Assembly (NCBI GenBank): GCA_947626845.1 | Contig: CANQTW010000015.1 | Span: 1-51,704, forward strand | Length of the DNA stretch: 51,704 bases | Source: an uncultured Oscillospiraceae bacterium | GTDB taxonomy: Bacteria; Bacillota; Clostridia; Oscillospirales; Oscillospiraceae | Direction of reading: 5' to 3' | Program-made: the position numbers and the translations under genes | Notes under the pieces: generated by a model | Database searches by the model: none | Seen by the model: only the letters and a program-made list of their open reading frames with translations | Told to the model about the DNA's origin: nothing | In this document: positions 7,282 to 15,441 of the stretch, in pieces | Layout of the letters: each line of letters starts with the position of its first letter | How positions within the stretch are numbered: position 1 is the first letter of the stretch

Positions 7282-9702
7282 TTATTTTACCGGGCGCAGG
7301 ATCAGGTTCACCAGCTTGTTCTTGATGACGATGGTCTTGACGATCTCCATGCCCTCCAGGGCGCGGGCCACCTTCTCCTGGGCCTTGACGATGGCAAGCA
7401 CCGTCTCGTCATCGGCGTCCACCGGCACGGTGGCGGTGGCGCGCAGCTTGCCGTTGATCTGAACGGCGATCTCCTTCTCGCTCTCGGCCATCTTGCTCTC
7501 GTCGTACCGGGGCCAGGCGCTGGTGCTGGCATAGCCCTCAAATCCCTGCCGCTCCCAAAGCTCCTCGGCGATATGGGGCGCGAAGGGACTGAGCAGAAGC
7601 AAAAGCGCTTTGATGTCCCCGCGGGAGGGGGCGTTTTCATAGAAGGCGTTCACAAGGCCCATCATGGCGGCAATGGCGGTATTGAACTTCATGGCCTCGA
7701 TGTCCTCCCCCACCTTCTTGATGGTGCGGTGGACGGCGGCCTCATTGGCGTGGGAGCAGGTCTCCGGCCCGTCGATCCTTGTCTCGGCCAGGTTCCAGAT
7801 GCGGTCCAGGAAGCGCTTGCAGCCCTTAACGGCGTTGTCGCTCCAGGCGGCGGCCTGCTCAAAGTCGCCGATGAACATGATATAGAGCCGCAGGGTGTCT
7901 GCGCCGTAGCTCTTCACCACGTCATCAGGATTGACCACGTTGCCGCGGGACTTGGACATCTTCTCCCCGCCCTCGCCCAGGATCATGCCGTGGCTGGTAC
8001 GCTTCTGATACGGTTCCTTAGTGGGCACCACGCCGATATCATAGAGGAACTTATGCCAGAACCGGGAGTACAGGAGATGGAGGGTAGTATGCTCCATGCC
8101 GCCGTTGTACCAGTCCACCGGGGACCAGTACTCCAGCGCCTCCTTTGAGGCCAGGGCCTTGTCGTTGTGGGGGTCCATATACCGGAGGAAATACCAGCTG
8201 GAGCCCGCCCACTGGGGCATGGTGTCGGTCTCGCGCCTCGCCGGCCCGCCGCAGTGGGGGCAGGTGGTGTTGACCCAGTCGGTCATCTTGGAAAGAGGGC
8301 TCTCGCCGTCGTCGGTGGGCTCGTAGCTGTCCACCTCCGGGAGCTTCAGGGGCAGCTCAGACTCTGGCAGCGGCACCCAGCCGCACTTGTCGCACCAGAC
8401 CATGGGGATAGGCTCTCCCCAGTAGCGCTGGCGTGAGAACACCCAGTCCCGGAGCTTGAAGTTGACCTTCGCCTTCCCTATCCCCTTCTCCTCCAGCCAT
8501 TTGGTGATGACGGGAATGGCGTCCTTGACGGTAAGGCCGTTCAGGAATTCGGAGTTGACCATGATGCCGGTCTCATCCTTGGCGGTGAAGGCGGCCTTCT
8601 GTACGTCCTCGCCGCCGGAGACCACCTCGATGATCTCACAGCCGAACTTTTTGGCAAACTCCCAGTCTCGGTCATCGTGGGCCGGAACGGCCATGATAGC
8701 GCCGGTGCCGTAGGTGGCCAGCACGTAGTCGGAGATAAAAATGGGGATCTCCCGGCCATTCACGGGATTGACGCCGCGAACGCCATCCAGCTTCACGCCG
8801 GTCTTCTCCTTGTTGAGCTCGGTGCGCTCCATATCGCTCTTGGAGGCGGCGGCGCGCTGGTAGTCCTGGACCTCCTGGGCGTTTTTCAGGAGCGGCATCC
8901 ACTTTTTGATAAGGGCGTGCTCCGGGGAGAGGACCATGTAGGTGGCGCCGAAGAGAGTGTCGGGACGGGTGGTAAAGACCACGATGTCGTCCCCTGTGGT
9001 GGCCTTGAAGGTCACCTCCGCGCCGGTGGAGCGGCCTATCCAGTTGCGCTGCTGGGTCTTGACCCGCTCAATGAAGTCCACGTCGTCCAGGTCATCGATG
9101 AGCCGCTGGGCGTACTCGGTGATCTTCAGCATCCACTGGGACTTCTCCTTGCGGATGACGGGAGCGCCGCAGCGCTCGCAAACGCCCTCCACCACCTCCT
9201 CGTTGGCCAGCACGCACTTGCAGGAGGTGCACCAGTTCACCGGCATGGTGGTCTTATAGGCCAGACCGTGCTTGTAGAGCTGGAGGAAGATCCACTGGGT
9301 CCATTTATAGTACTCAGGGTCGGTGGTGTCCACCACCCGGTCCCAGTCGAAGCCGTAGCCCAGCATTTTCAGCTGACGGGTGAAGTTGGCGATGTTCTGC
9401 TTCGTCACAACGGCGGGGTGGACGTGGTTCTTGATGGCGTAGTTCTCGGTGGGCAGGCCAAAGGCGTCGAACCCGATGGGGAACAGCACGTTGTAGCCGT
9501 CCATCCGCTTCTTGCGGGTGACGATGTCCATGGCGGTGAAAGGCCTGGGATGGCCCACATGGAGCCCCTGGCCGGAGGGGTACGGGAATTCGATAAGCCC
9601 GTAGAACTTGGGCTTGTCGGACCCTGTCTCGGCACGGAAGGGCTTCTCCCGCTCCCAGACCGCCTGCCACTTTTTCTCTATCTCAGCAAAATCGTATTTC
9701 AT
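7282..9702 (-). CDS. leuS: Leucyl-tRNA synthetase
   Basis: Charges tRNA-Leu with leucine. The 806 residues are the usual bacterial length. The HIGH-type signature is [12 protein letters not shown] (about 42-53), the inserted CP1 editing domain follows, and the KMSKS loop is intact ([16 protein letters not shown], about residue 575). A CxxC...CxxC zinc-type element sits near residue 160 (CTSCKC...CERC). The ATG has a GAGGT site and starts 14 nt past the rsfS stop, so the two genes are probably one transcript. There is no T-box leader upstream. Class I synthetase; identification secure. Confidence 0.98.
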   Translation of the reverse strand: MKYDFAEIEKKWQAVWEREKPFRAETGSDKPKFYGLIEFPYPSGQGLHVGHPRPFTAMDIVTRKKRMDGYNVLFPIGFDAFGLPTENYAIKNHVHPAVVTKQNIANFTRQLKMLGYGFDWDRVVDTTDPEYYKWTQWIFLQLYKHGLAYKTTMPVNWCTSCKCVLANEEVVEGVCERCGAPVIRKEKSQWMLKITEYAQRLIDDLDDVDFIERVKTQQRNWIGRSTGAEVTFKATTGDDIVVFTTRPDTLFGATYMVLSPEHALIKKWMPLLKNAQEVQDYQRAAASKSDMERTELNKEKTGVKLDGVRGVNPVNGREIPIFISDYVLATYGTGAIMAVPAHDDRDWEFAKKFGCEIIEVVSGGEDVQKAAFTAKDETGIMVNSEFLNGLTVKDAIPVITKWLEEKGIGKAKVNFKLRDWVFSRQRYWGEPIPMVWCDKCGWVPLPESELPLKLPEVDSYEPTDDGESPLSKMTDWVNTTCPHCGGPARRETDTMPQWAGSSWYFLRYMDPHNDKALASKEALEYWSPVDWYNGGMEHTTLHLLYSRFWHKFLYDIGVVPTKEPYQKRTSHGMILGEGGEKMSKSRGNVVNPDDVVKSYGADTLRLYIMFIGDFEQAAAWSDNAVKGCKRFLDRIWNLAETRIDGPETCSHANEAAVHRTIKKVGEDIEAMKFNTAIAAMMGLVNAFYENAPSRGDIKALLLLLSPFAPHIAEELWERQGFEGYASTSAWPRYDESKMAESEKEIAVQINGKLRATATVPVDADDETVLAIVKAQEKVARALEGMEIVKTIVIKNKLVNLILRPVK

Positions 9703-9715
9703 GTGACCTCACCCC

Positions 9716-10078
9716 TCAGCCCTGTGTAAGAAGTCCGCTGATATCCACCTCAGGCGCGTCGCCCCACAGGTGCTCCAGGTTATAAAACTTCCTTGTCTCG
9801 TCGGTGAAGATATGGAGCACCAGGCAGCCGAAGTCCACCAGCACCCAGCCGCCGCCGTGGTAGCCCTCGGTGCGCAGAGGCCGTTCGCCCTGATCCTCCA
9901 GGGCCTTCTCCACCTCGTCGGAGAGGGTCTTGATGTGGGTGGTGGAGCCGGCGGTGCAGATGACGAAGTAGTCCGCCAGCACCGTGACGTCGCGTGTCTC
10001 CAAAACCTTGATGTTTTCCGCCTTCTTGGCGTCCAGCGTCTTAACGGCGATGTCGGTCATCTCTTTGGGCGTAAGCAT
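9716..10078 (-). CDS. rsfS: Ribosomal silencing factor RsfS
   Basis: A 120-residue member of the Iojap/DUF143 family. It binds uL14 on the large subunit and blocks subunit joining when nutrients run out. Family blocks are visible: DVTVLADYFVICTAG (about 28-43) and HGGGWVLVDFGCLVLHIF (about 74-91). GGAGG lies 7 nt before the ATG. In Firmicutes this gene normally follows nadD/yqeK and an LCP gene. Here that order is kept, except that an unrelated YdeI-family gene intervenes. Confidence 0.95.
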   Translation of the reverse strand: MLTPKEMTDIAVKTLDAKKAENIKVLETRDVTVLADYFVICTAGSTTHIKTLSDEVEKALEDQGERPLRTEGYHGGGWVLVDFGCLVLHIFTDETRKFYNLEHLWGDAPEVDISGLLTQG

Positions 10079-10158
10079 ATTTATTCCTCCTGATATTCAA
10101 AATCTTTGGCAGATATGTTCTTTATAAAGCGGCTCAATCAAAAGACGGCTCTATGTTT

Positions 10159-10193
10159 CTGCTGATTTTGATACATCCATACCACATCAGCAG
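10159..10193. repeat. Perfect 8-bp inverted repeat between the YdeI-family gene and rsfS
   Basis: Arms CTGCTGAT (10159-10166) and ATCAGCAG (10186-10193) enclose 19 nt. There is no T tract in the minus direction, so it is not a typical terminator. No convincing rsfS promoter was found in the 154-nt gap; a TTGATT/TATAAA-like pair has unsuitable spacing. Confidence 0.4.
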
Positions 10194-10232
10194 TGAGGAG
10201 CTTTTTGCTTGTTCTTTTCGATAAACAGGAAT

Positions 10233-10805
10233 TTAATAATCTAATAGCCTGCCATAGTCATTCCATTCGCCAAACATTTTACCCTGTCTGGTTTCCTCGA
10301 TTAAGTGCGCCAACATTTGGTCGTACATCTCTGGGGTTCGTTTCTTATAGAAGGCGATATTTCCCGCTCGAACCCTTTGGTATAAGGGAGGAAATGATTT
10401 GAACTTTGACCATGCCCGTGCAGCCTTCAGTGCCGCCTCAATATCAGGGTCAATTTGAAAACTGCGAATCCCCATAGCAGGGAGGACTGCTCTTCCCGCA
10501 TCAGTCATCAGGCCTAAAGTATCCAGCCTGCGAACGCGCTCCTTGTTGAGTTCTGTCCACTTGCTCCCCTTTTTGCGGGGTGTAAAGCGTTGCAACCTCT
10601 TTCCGTCAATAATTCGGTGGGTGCTGTCTATCCAGCCATAGCAAAGCGCTTCTTCCACAGCATCAATATACCAAAAGTGGGTGCCATCAACAGGCTTTCC
10701 ACGTTTTACATTAACCCAGCATTCTGTCTCTTGTTCTGAATGAACGCTGAGCCATTCACGAAATGATTTGCGGCAATCAACTTGTAAAATATTTTTATGC
10801 TTCAT
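10233..10805 (-). CDS. YdeI/OmpD-associated family protein
   Basis: A 190-residue protein starting MKHKNILQVDCRKSFREWL. It has the family blocks AVEEALCYGWIDS (about 49-61), RFTPRKKGSKWTELNKERV (about 74-92) and a C-terminal helical segment ending EWNDYGRLLDY. Biochemical role is not established; proteins of this type are soluble and widely transferred. Base composition is clearly lower in GC than the neighbours, and the flanking gaps are AT-rich. The gene splits the usual LCP-rsfS pair, so it is probably a later arrival. The ribosome binding site is weak (GAGG about 11 nt before the ATG). Confidence 0.8.
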   Translation of the reverse strand: MKHKNILQVDCRKSFREWLSVHSEQETECWVNVKRGKPVDGTHFWYIDAVEEALCYGWIDSTHRIIDGKRLQRFTPRKKGSKWTELNKERVRRLDTLGLMTDAGRAVLPAMGIRSFQIDPDIEAALKAARAWSKFKSFPPLYQRVRAGNIAFYKKRTPEMYDQMLAHLIEETRQGKMFGEWNDYGRLLDY

Positions 10806-10985
10806 TCCTTACTTGGCCTCGCTAAATACGGTTCTACCGGGCGGATATGCCCGTCTTTTAATTAATTAAGTTGTATCACAAAATCGTGAATAAATCTACC
10901 GCTATTAATCCGGCAAACATTTTACACCGCAAAGGCACACTTTTCAATTATTCCTCGGCTTTGTATCAAACTCCGCAAGATCAAA

Positions 10986-12308
10986 TCAATGGAGCTTCCC
11001 GCTGGTGGCGATCATCTTCCCGTTCCCGTCCCGGCCCGCCAGGTCCACATTGGCGGTGGTGATCTGCTGGTAGAAGGGGTTAAGATAGGTGTTGAGCATC
11101 TCTATCCACCCGTTAATATCCACGGTGACGTAGTTTCTGCCGTCATAATAGTCGTTGTAGTTGCCGGGCATGGTCATGAACTGGATGTTCTCCGCGTCCA
11201 GCTTCAAAAGCTCCCCGGCCAGCCAGGTGCACTGGCCCAGGTCCAGGCTGGTTTTCACGTCGTTGACCACGATGTTGATAAGGGTGGTAAGAGGCACCTT
11301 ATTCTTGTTGGCCAGGATCTGCTTGGCGGCGGTCATCAGGAATTCGTGCTGGGCGTCGATGCGCCCGATATCCGCGTCGGCATAGCCCTTGCGGAACCGC
11401 AAATATTCCATGGCCTTCTGTCCGGTCATGTGGGTCATGCCCTTTGTGAAGTGGATGTGCAGGTCCTGATAGGGGTCATCGTAGTCGATGTTCCTGGGCA
11501 CGTAGTAGTCCACGCCGCCGATGGCGTTGATCAGCTTCATGAAGGCGTTCAGATCCACAATGGCGTAGCCGTCGGGCCGGTAGCCGATGAAGTTGGCGAT
11601 GTTGTCCAAAAGGCCGTCCACGCCGCCGGAGCCGTAGAGGGTATTGATGCGCTTATTCTTGTAGGTGGTGTTGGTGTAGGTGTCCCTGGGGATGGAGGCC
11701 ACGTTAAGCTTGTAGTTTTCCGTGTCCAGCATCGCGACCATGATGGCGTCCGTATTGGAACCCACCTTATCCTTGCCAAGCACCAGGAAGGTATACATAT
11801 TCTCACGCCGTCCGGTGGTGGGGGTCGTCTCCTCGGTGGGAGGCGTTGTGTCCTCGGTAGGCGCCGTCGTGTCCTTCGTATCCGTCGCCGTGTCGTCGGC
11901 GGTGTCCGCGGTGTCCGCTGTATCCGCCGTGTCAAAGGTATTGAGCGTCTGCGTCTTTTCCGGCGGCTTCCTGTTGATCAGGACCCAGCCGACCAGCGAA
12001 AGCATCAGGATTAGGAGCACCGACACCACCACGATGACGATCTTGCCCCAGGTGGGAAATCCCCTCTCCTCCCGTCGCCCGCGGGGGACGTCCTGTTCGG
12101 GGAACTCCACGTCGGGGATATCGTCCACCGGGACCGTCACCTCATCCACTGGCATGGGCCTCGTCTCGTCCATAGGAGACGCCGGCTCATCCGGCTTCGG
12201 ATAACGCGCTCTTTCCGGCTGATCCGCCGGTCTGTGATACTGCCCCGCGGCTTCATGGATGTGGCCAGCGGTATGTTTTGAGTTCCTGCTTCCGCCGAAA
12301 AATTTCAT
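10986..12308 (-). CDS. LCP (LytR-CpsA-Psr) family cell-wall polymer ligase
   Basis: Predicted to transfer anionic or capsular polymers from lipid carriers to peptidoglycan, outside the membrane. From the ATG at 12308 (440 residues): a Pro/Asp-rich cytoplasmic tail, one membrane segment (about 95-117, IVIVVVSVLLILMLSLVGWV), then a Thr/Asp-rich linker made of DTA repeats and ED/TTPP units. The LCP domain follows with FLVLGKD, SIPRDTY and GGVDYYVPRNI, and the conserved Arg-rich segment AMEYLRFRKGYADADIGR. I prefer ATG 12308 because it overlaps the upstream stop as ATGA; an in-frame start at 12338 would overlap by 34 nt. Usual neighbour of nadD/yqeK and rsfS. Confidence 0.92.
   Translation of the reverse strand: MKFFGGSRNSKHTAGHIHEAAGQYHRPADQPERARYPKPDEPASPMDETRPMPVDEVTVPVDDIPDVEFPEQDVPRGRREERGFPTWGKIVIVVVSVLLILMLSLVGWVLINRKPPEKTQTLNTFDTADTADTADTADDTATDTKDTTAPTEDTTPPTEETTPTTGRRENMYTFLVLGKDKVGSNTDAIMVAMLDTENYKLNVASIPRDTYTNTTYKNKRINTLYGSGGVDGLLDNIANFIGYRPDGYAIVDLNAFMKLINAIGGVDYYVPRNIDYDDPYQDLHIHFTKGMTHMTGQKAMEYLRFRKGYADADIGRIDAQHEFLMTAAKQILANKNKVPLTTLINIVVNDVKTSLDLGQCTWLAGELLKLDAENIQFMTMPGNYNDYYDGRNYVTVDINGWIEMLNTYLNPFYQQITTANVDLAGRDGNGKMIATSGKLH
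11812..11934 (-). repeat. Simple-sequence linker in the LCP gene
   Basis: Codes for a low-complexity Thr/Asp/Glu/Pro stretch just outside the membrane: four DTA units, then TEDTTPP-like units. In DNA it is a degenerate GTGTCCGCG-type 9-nt repeat. Slippage could vary its length. It resembles the DTS linker in the pseudokinase at 40.7-42.8 kb. Confidence 0.75.
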
Positions 12309-13480
12309 TGTATCTGTCTGTTTCCTTTCTTTATCCACGCAAGTGCGCCCAACGTGCGGTCATGGGGCGTGATATTCCGTCCGGTCATATCGTCGATGCT
12401 CATCTGGAAGCCCAGCTCCAGAGCCTTGTCAAGATCGGTATACGCAAGCCGCCTCAGCTCCTCCACGCCCTCAAAATCCCTGGTGGGCTCTATGTAGTCG
12501 GCCATGTAGATGACCTTCTCCAAAAGCGCCATATCCTCCTTGCCGGTGGTATGCCAGTATATGGCCCCATATACCTCGTCATCACAGCCAAACTCATATT
12601 TGGCGATGCCGGCGCCTGTTTTGGAGTGTAAAAGCTTTCCCTCCCGCTTTTCCATCTCATCCAGGATAATACCATATTTTGCGCAAAGGCGCAACTGTTC
12701 ATCCAGCTTCTCTTTTTTTGTGATGTCATGGAGGATCGCCGCCTCCCTGGCGCGCTCCTCGTCGGCGCCCCAGCGGCGGGCAAGCCGCACGGCCTCCTCC
12801 TCACAGCCCTTCACATGGGCCACCCGCTTGGGGTCCAGCATGGCGTAGGCCTTCCGGCGCAGCCATTCAAAGTCCGGCCTCGCCCCGTAGAGCCGCCGCT
12901 TGATGATCCTGTCGTACACCTCCGGCGGAAAATACTCCACGCCCCGGCGTTGGGGCAGCATCTGCCGGAGCTGGGTGGAAGAGATATCCAGCACATCCAG
13001 ATCCACCAGCCGCACGCAGGCCCCATAGGCAAGGCGCAGCTTTTCCGCCTGCCGGAAGAGCTGCTCCCGCTCCCCGTCTCGTCTGGCGAACACCGCCAGC
13101 GCGGCCATTTTCGCGATCTCCTCAAAGGACCGCCACTGCTCAAAGCACATCAGCATATCCGTGCCCATCAGCAGGAAAAGCTTGTCCGAGGGGTATTTTT
13201 CTCTCAGCCGCCGGAGGGTATCCACGGTGTAGCTCACGCCCCCGCGGCTGATCTCCAACTCGGAAACGGTACAGTGCTTCACCTTATCAAAGGCGAGCCG
13301 CGTCAGCTCCAGCCGCGTTCCAGCGTCCGGCGAGCCGCCGGCGATATCCTTGTGCGGCGGCTGGGCGTCGGGGATCACCAGCACCTTGTCCAGCTTCAGC
13401 GCCGCGGCGCACTCCTTCACCGCCGCCACATGTCCCCTGTGAGGCGGATTGAAGGTCCCCCCGAAAACTCCGATCTTCAT
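12305..13480 (-). CDS. nadD: NadD-YqeK fusion: nicotinate-nucleotide adenylyltransferase with HD-domain hydrolase
   Basis: One continuous 391-residue frame holding two enzymes. Residues 1 to about 195 are NadD, which makes deamido-NAD from nicotinate mononucleotide: GVFGGTFNPPHRGH (4-17) is the nucleotidyltransferase signature, and SSTQLRQMLP and VYDRI close the domain. From about 200 the YqeK HD domain begins: KRVAHVKGCEEEAVRLA, then the metal-binding LHDITKKEKL and an HSKTGAGIA block. YqeK hydrolyses diadenosine tetraphosphate to ADP. The genes are separate in Bacillus; fusion would keep a fixed ratio. No internal start with a good ribosome binding site was seen near the junction. ATGA overlap with the LCP gene and a 6-nt gap after yhbY show a compact operon. 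Confidence 0.93.
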   Translation of the reverse strand: MKIGVFGGTFNPPHRGHVAAVKECAAALKLDKVLVIPDAQPPHKDIAGGSPDAGTRLELTRLAFDKVKHCTVSELEISRGGVSYTVDTLRRLREKYPSDKLFLLMGTDMLMCFEQWRSFEEIAKMAALAVFARRDGEREQLFRQAEKLRLAYGACVRLVDLDVLDISSTQLRQMLPQRRGVEYFPPEVYDRIIKRRLYGARPDFEWLRRKAYAMLDPKRVAHVKGCEEEAVRLARRWGADEERAREAAILHDITKKEKLDEQLRLCAKYGIILDEMEKREGKLLHSKTGAGIAKYEFGCDDEVYGAIYWHTTGKEDMALLEKVIYMADYIEPTRDFEGVEELRRLAYTDLDKALELGFQMSIDDMTGRNITPHDRTLGALAWIKKGNRQIQ

Positions 13481-13486
13481 AAAAGC

Positions 13487-13789
13487 TCATCTCCCAAGCT
13501 TTATTCTCTTCTCCTCCGGAAGGTCCCTGTTCTCGCGGTAGAGCACGAATTTTGTCCCGATGGCCTGCACTCCGTCGGCGCCCACACGCCCACACAGCTC
13601 GTCGCAGACCTCTCTGGCGGAGAGAAGCGCTGTCTCCAGCACGCGCCCCTTGATAAGCTCCCGTGTCCGCAGGGCGTTTTCCGCCTCCTGGACCACGTTC
13701 TCCGTAACGCCGCCCTTTCCCACGATGAGCACCGGCTCCAGGCCGTTGGCCAGGCCCCGGAGCTGCGCCCTCTGCTTGCTTGTCAGCAT
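13487..13789 (-). CDS. yhbY: Ribosome assembly RNA-binding protein YhbY
   Basis: A 100-residue CRM-domain protein that binds pre-ribosomal RNA. It shows the family signature RAQLRGLANGLEPVLIVGKG (8-27), including the GKGG loop, and ends with the expected strand GTKFVLYRENRD. It lies between rdgB and the nadD fusion with gaps of 5-6 nt. Family identification is clear; the exact role in large-subunit assembly is taken from homologues. Confidence 0.95.
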   Translation of the reverse strand: MLTSKQRAQLRGLANGLEPVLIVGKGGVTENVVQEAENALRTRELIKGRVLETALLSAREVCDELCGRVGADGVQAIGTKFVLYRENRDLPEEKRIKLGR

Positions 13790-13794
13790 CTATT

Positions 13795-14403
13795 CTACTC
13801 CTTTGCGCTCTCTTTTTCCATATGGATTTTAAGCTTATCCGCAAATTGCCTGAAAGCCCTCCCCCGGTGGGAGATGGCGTTCTTTTCCTCGTCCGTCAGG
13901 CAGGCCATGGAGCGCGTATGTCCCTCCGGCACAAAGATGGGGTCGTAGCCGAAGCCGTGCTCCCCCTCGTACACATGCCCGATGGTCCCTTCCACGGTCC
14001 CCAGGCAGTCTATTTCGTCCCCGTCGGGGAAAACACAGACCACGGCGGAGACGAATCTGGCGCCTCGGTCTCCCTTTCCCTGGGTATCCACGATCTCCAT
14101 GATCTCCCGGCAGGCCGCCGGATATCCCCTATCCCCGCAGAAGCGGGAGGAGTACACCCCCGGTCCGCCCCCCATAGCGTTGACCTCCAGGCCGGAATCG
14201 TCTGCCACGCAGACCCTTCCCGTGGCCTTTAGGGCGGCTTTGGCCTTGATACGGGCGTTCTCCGTAAACGTTTTCCCGTTTTCCTCCGCCTCGAACCGGC
14301 ACCCGGCCTCCGCCTGGGAGATGACCTCTATCCCCAGCGGCTCCAATATCTCCCGAACCTCCCGGAGCTTGTCTTTATTGTTCGACGCCAGAATGATCTG
14401 CAT
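13795..14403 (-). CDS. rdgB: RdgB/HAM1 non-canonical purine NTP pyrophosphatase
   Basis: A house-cleaning enzyme that hydrolyses dITP, ITP and XTP to monophosphates and so prevents mutagenic incorporation. 202 residues, full length. Blocks: ASNNKDKLREVREIL (5-19), the catalytic VADDSGLEVNAMGG (about 66-79) followed by PGVYSSRF, GFGYDPIFVPEG (about 151-162), and the C-terminal SHRGRAF. The stop is 5 nt before the yhbY start, so they are co-transcribed. Confidence 0.96.
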   Translation of the reverse strand: MQIILASNNKDKLREVREILEPLGIEVISQAEAGCRFEAEENGKTFTENARIKAKAALKATGRVCVADDSGLEVNAMGGGPGVYSSRFCGDRGYPAACREIMEIVDTQGKGDRGARFVSAVVCVFPDGDEIDCLGTVEGTIGHVYEGEHGFGYDPIFVPEGHTRSMACLTDEEKNAISHRGRAFRQFADKLKIHMEKESAKE

Positions 14404-14460
14404 GGCGTTCTCCTTTCCCGACCCTTCCGGGCGGAATTTGCCCCCAAGGGGCGCTTCTGC

Positions 14461-15369
14461 TTATTCTCCCAGCAGGGCCTCGGTGAACTCCTCCGGGTCA
14501 AAGGGGATAAGGTCGTCCGCCTGCTCCCCCACGCCCACGAATTTCACCGGCACGCCCAGCTTCGAGGCGATGGCAAAGACGATGCCGCCCTTGGCTGTGC
14601 CGTCCAACTTCGTCAGCACGATGCCGGTCAGCGGCGCGGATTTGGCAAACTCCTCCGCCTGCAAAAGGCCGTTCTGGCCCGTGGTGGCGTCCAGCACCAA
14701 AAGCGTCTCCCTGTCGCCCCAGGGCATCTCCCGATCAATGACCCGGCTGATCTTAGCAAGCTCGTTCATAAGGTTCGACTTGTTATGGAGCCTGCCGGCG
14801 GTGTCCACAATGATGATCTCCGTGCCCCTGGCGATGGCGGCGGAGATGCTGTCAAAGACCACGGCGGCGGGATCGGACCCCTCCTCGTGGCGCACAAAGC
14901 CGGCTCCGGTCCGCTCCGCCCAGACGCCCAGCTGCTCCGCGGCGGCGGCCCGGAAGGTGTCTCCGGCGGCCAGCAGGACCTTTTTCCCCTGTCCCCCGTA
15001 GAGCTTCGCCAGCTTCCCGATGGTGGTGGTCTTCCCCACGCCGTTGACGCCCACCACCAGTATGACGGAGGGTCGGGAGTCCAGCTTCATGCCGGTGTTC
15101 TTCCCCAGCATCTCCACTAATATCTCCTTCAGCGCAGCCCGAACCTCGTCAGGGCCCCTGAGTCCGCGCTCCTCCACCGTGTCCCGCAGGCGGTCAACCG
15201 CCTCCATGGACGCCTCCGCGCCCACGTCGGAGAGGATCAGCGTCTCCTCCAGCTCCTCAAAAAAATCCTCGTTCTCCCCGGTAAAGGAGGCGATGGTGGA
15301 GTTGAGACGCGCCGTCATGTTCTCCTTGGTGCGGGAAAGCCCCTGCTTGATCTTATCAAAGAATCCCAT
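14461..15369 (-). CDS. ftsY: Signal recognition particle receptor FtsY
   Basis: The SRP receptor GTPase, which docks ribosome-SRP complexes at the membrane. 302 residues: only a short basic amphipathic N-terminus (KIKQGLSRTKENMTARL) instead of a long A domain, then the NG domain. P-loop GVNGVGKTTT (about 108-117), DTAGRLHNK (about 190), TKLDGTAKGG (about 253) and the closing GVGEQADDLIPFDPEEF are all intact. It follows smc in the common rnc-smc-ftsY order but has its own strong promoter. GGAGG lies 6-7 nt before the ATG. Confidence 0.97.
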   Translation of the reverse strand: MGFFDKIKQGLSRTKENMTARLNSTIASFTGENEDFFEELEETLILSDVGAEASMEAVDRLRDTVEERGLRGPDEVRAALKEILVEMLGKNTGMKLDSRPSVILVVGVNGVGKTTTIGKLAKLYGGQGKKVLLAAGDTFRAAAAEQLGVWAERTGAGFVRHEEGSDPAAVVFDSISAAIARGTEIIIVDTAGRLHNKSNLMNELAKISRVIDREMPWGDRETLLVLDATTGQNGLLQAEEFAKSAPLTGIVLTKLDGTAKGGIVFAIASKLGVPVKFVGVGEQADDLIPFDPEEFTEALLGE

Positions 15370-15393
15370 TCCGCTCCTCCAGCGTTCAAATGT

Positions 15394-15422
15394 AGTATAT
15401 CACAACGAAAATCATTTGTCAA
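15394..15422 (-). promoter_or_regulatory. Promoter of ftsY
   Basis: Minus strand TTGACA (15422-15417), 17 nt, TATACT (15399-15394): one mismatch to consensus. The start point is expected near 15387, 18 nt before the ATG. It sits in the AT-rich 72-nt gap after smc; no hairpin terminator for smc is visible there, only a T run. Confidence 0.85.
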
Positions 15423-15441
15423 GTATTATTTTAAAATATTT

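Noticed and set aside
9703-10232. T-box leader for leuS
   Set aside because: leuS is 14 nt after rsfS and no specifier hairpin or T-box sequence was seen; nor does the rsfS upstream gap contain one.
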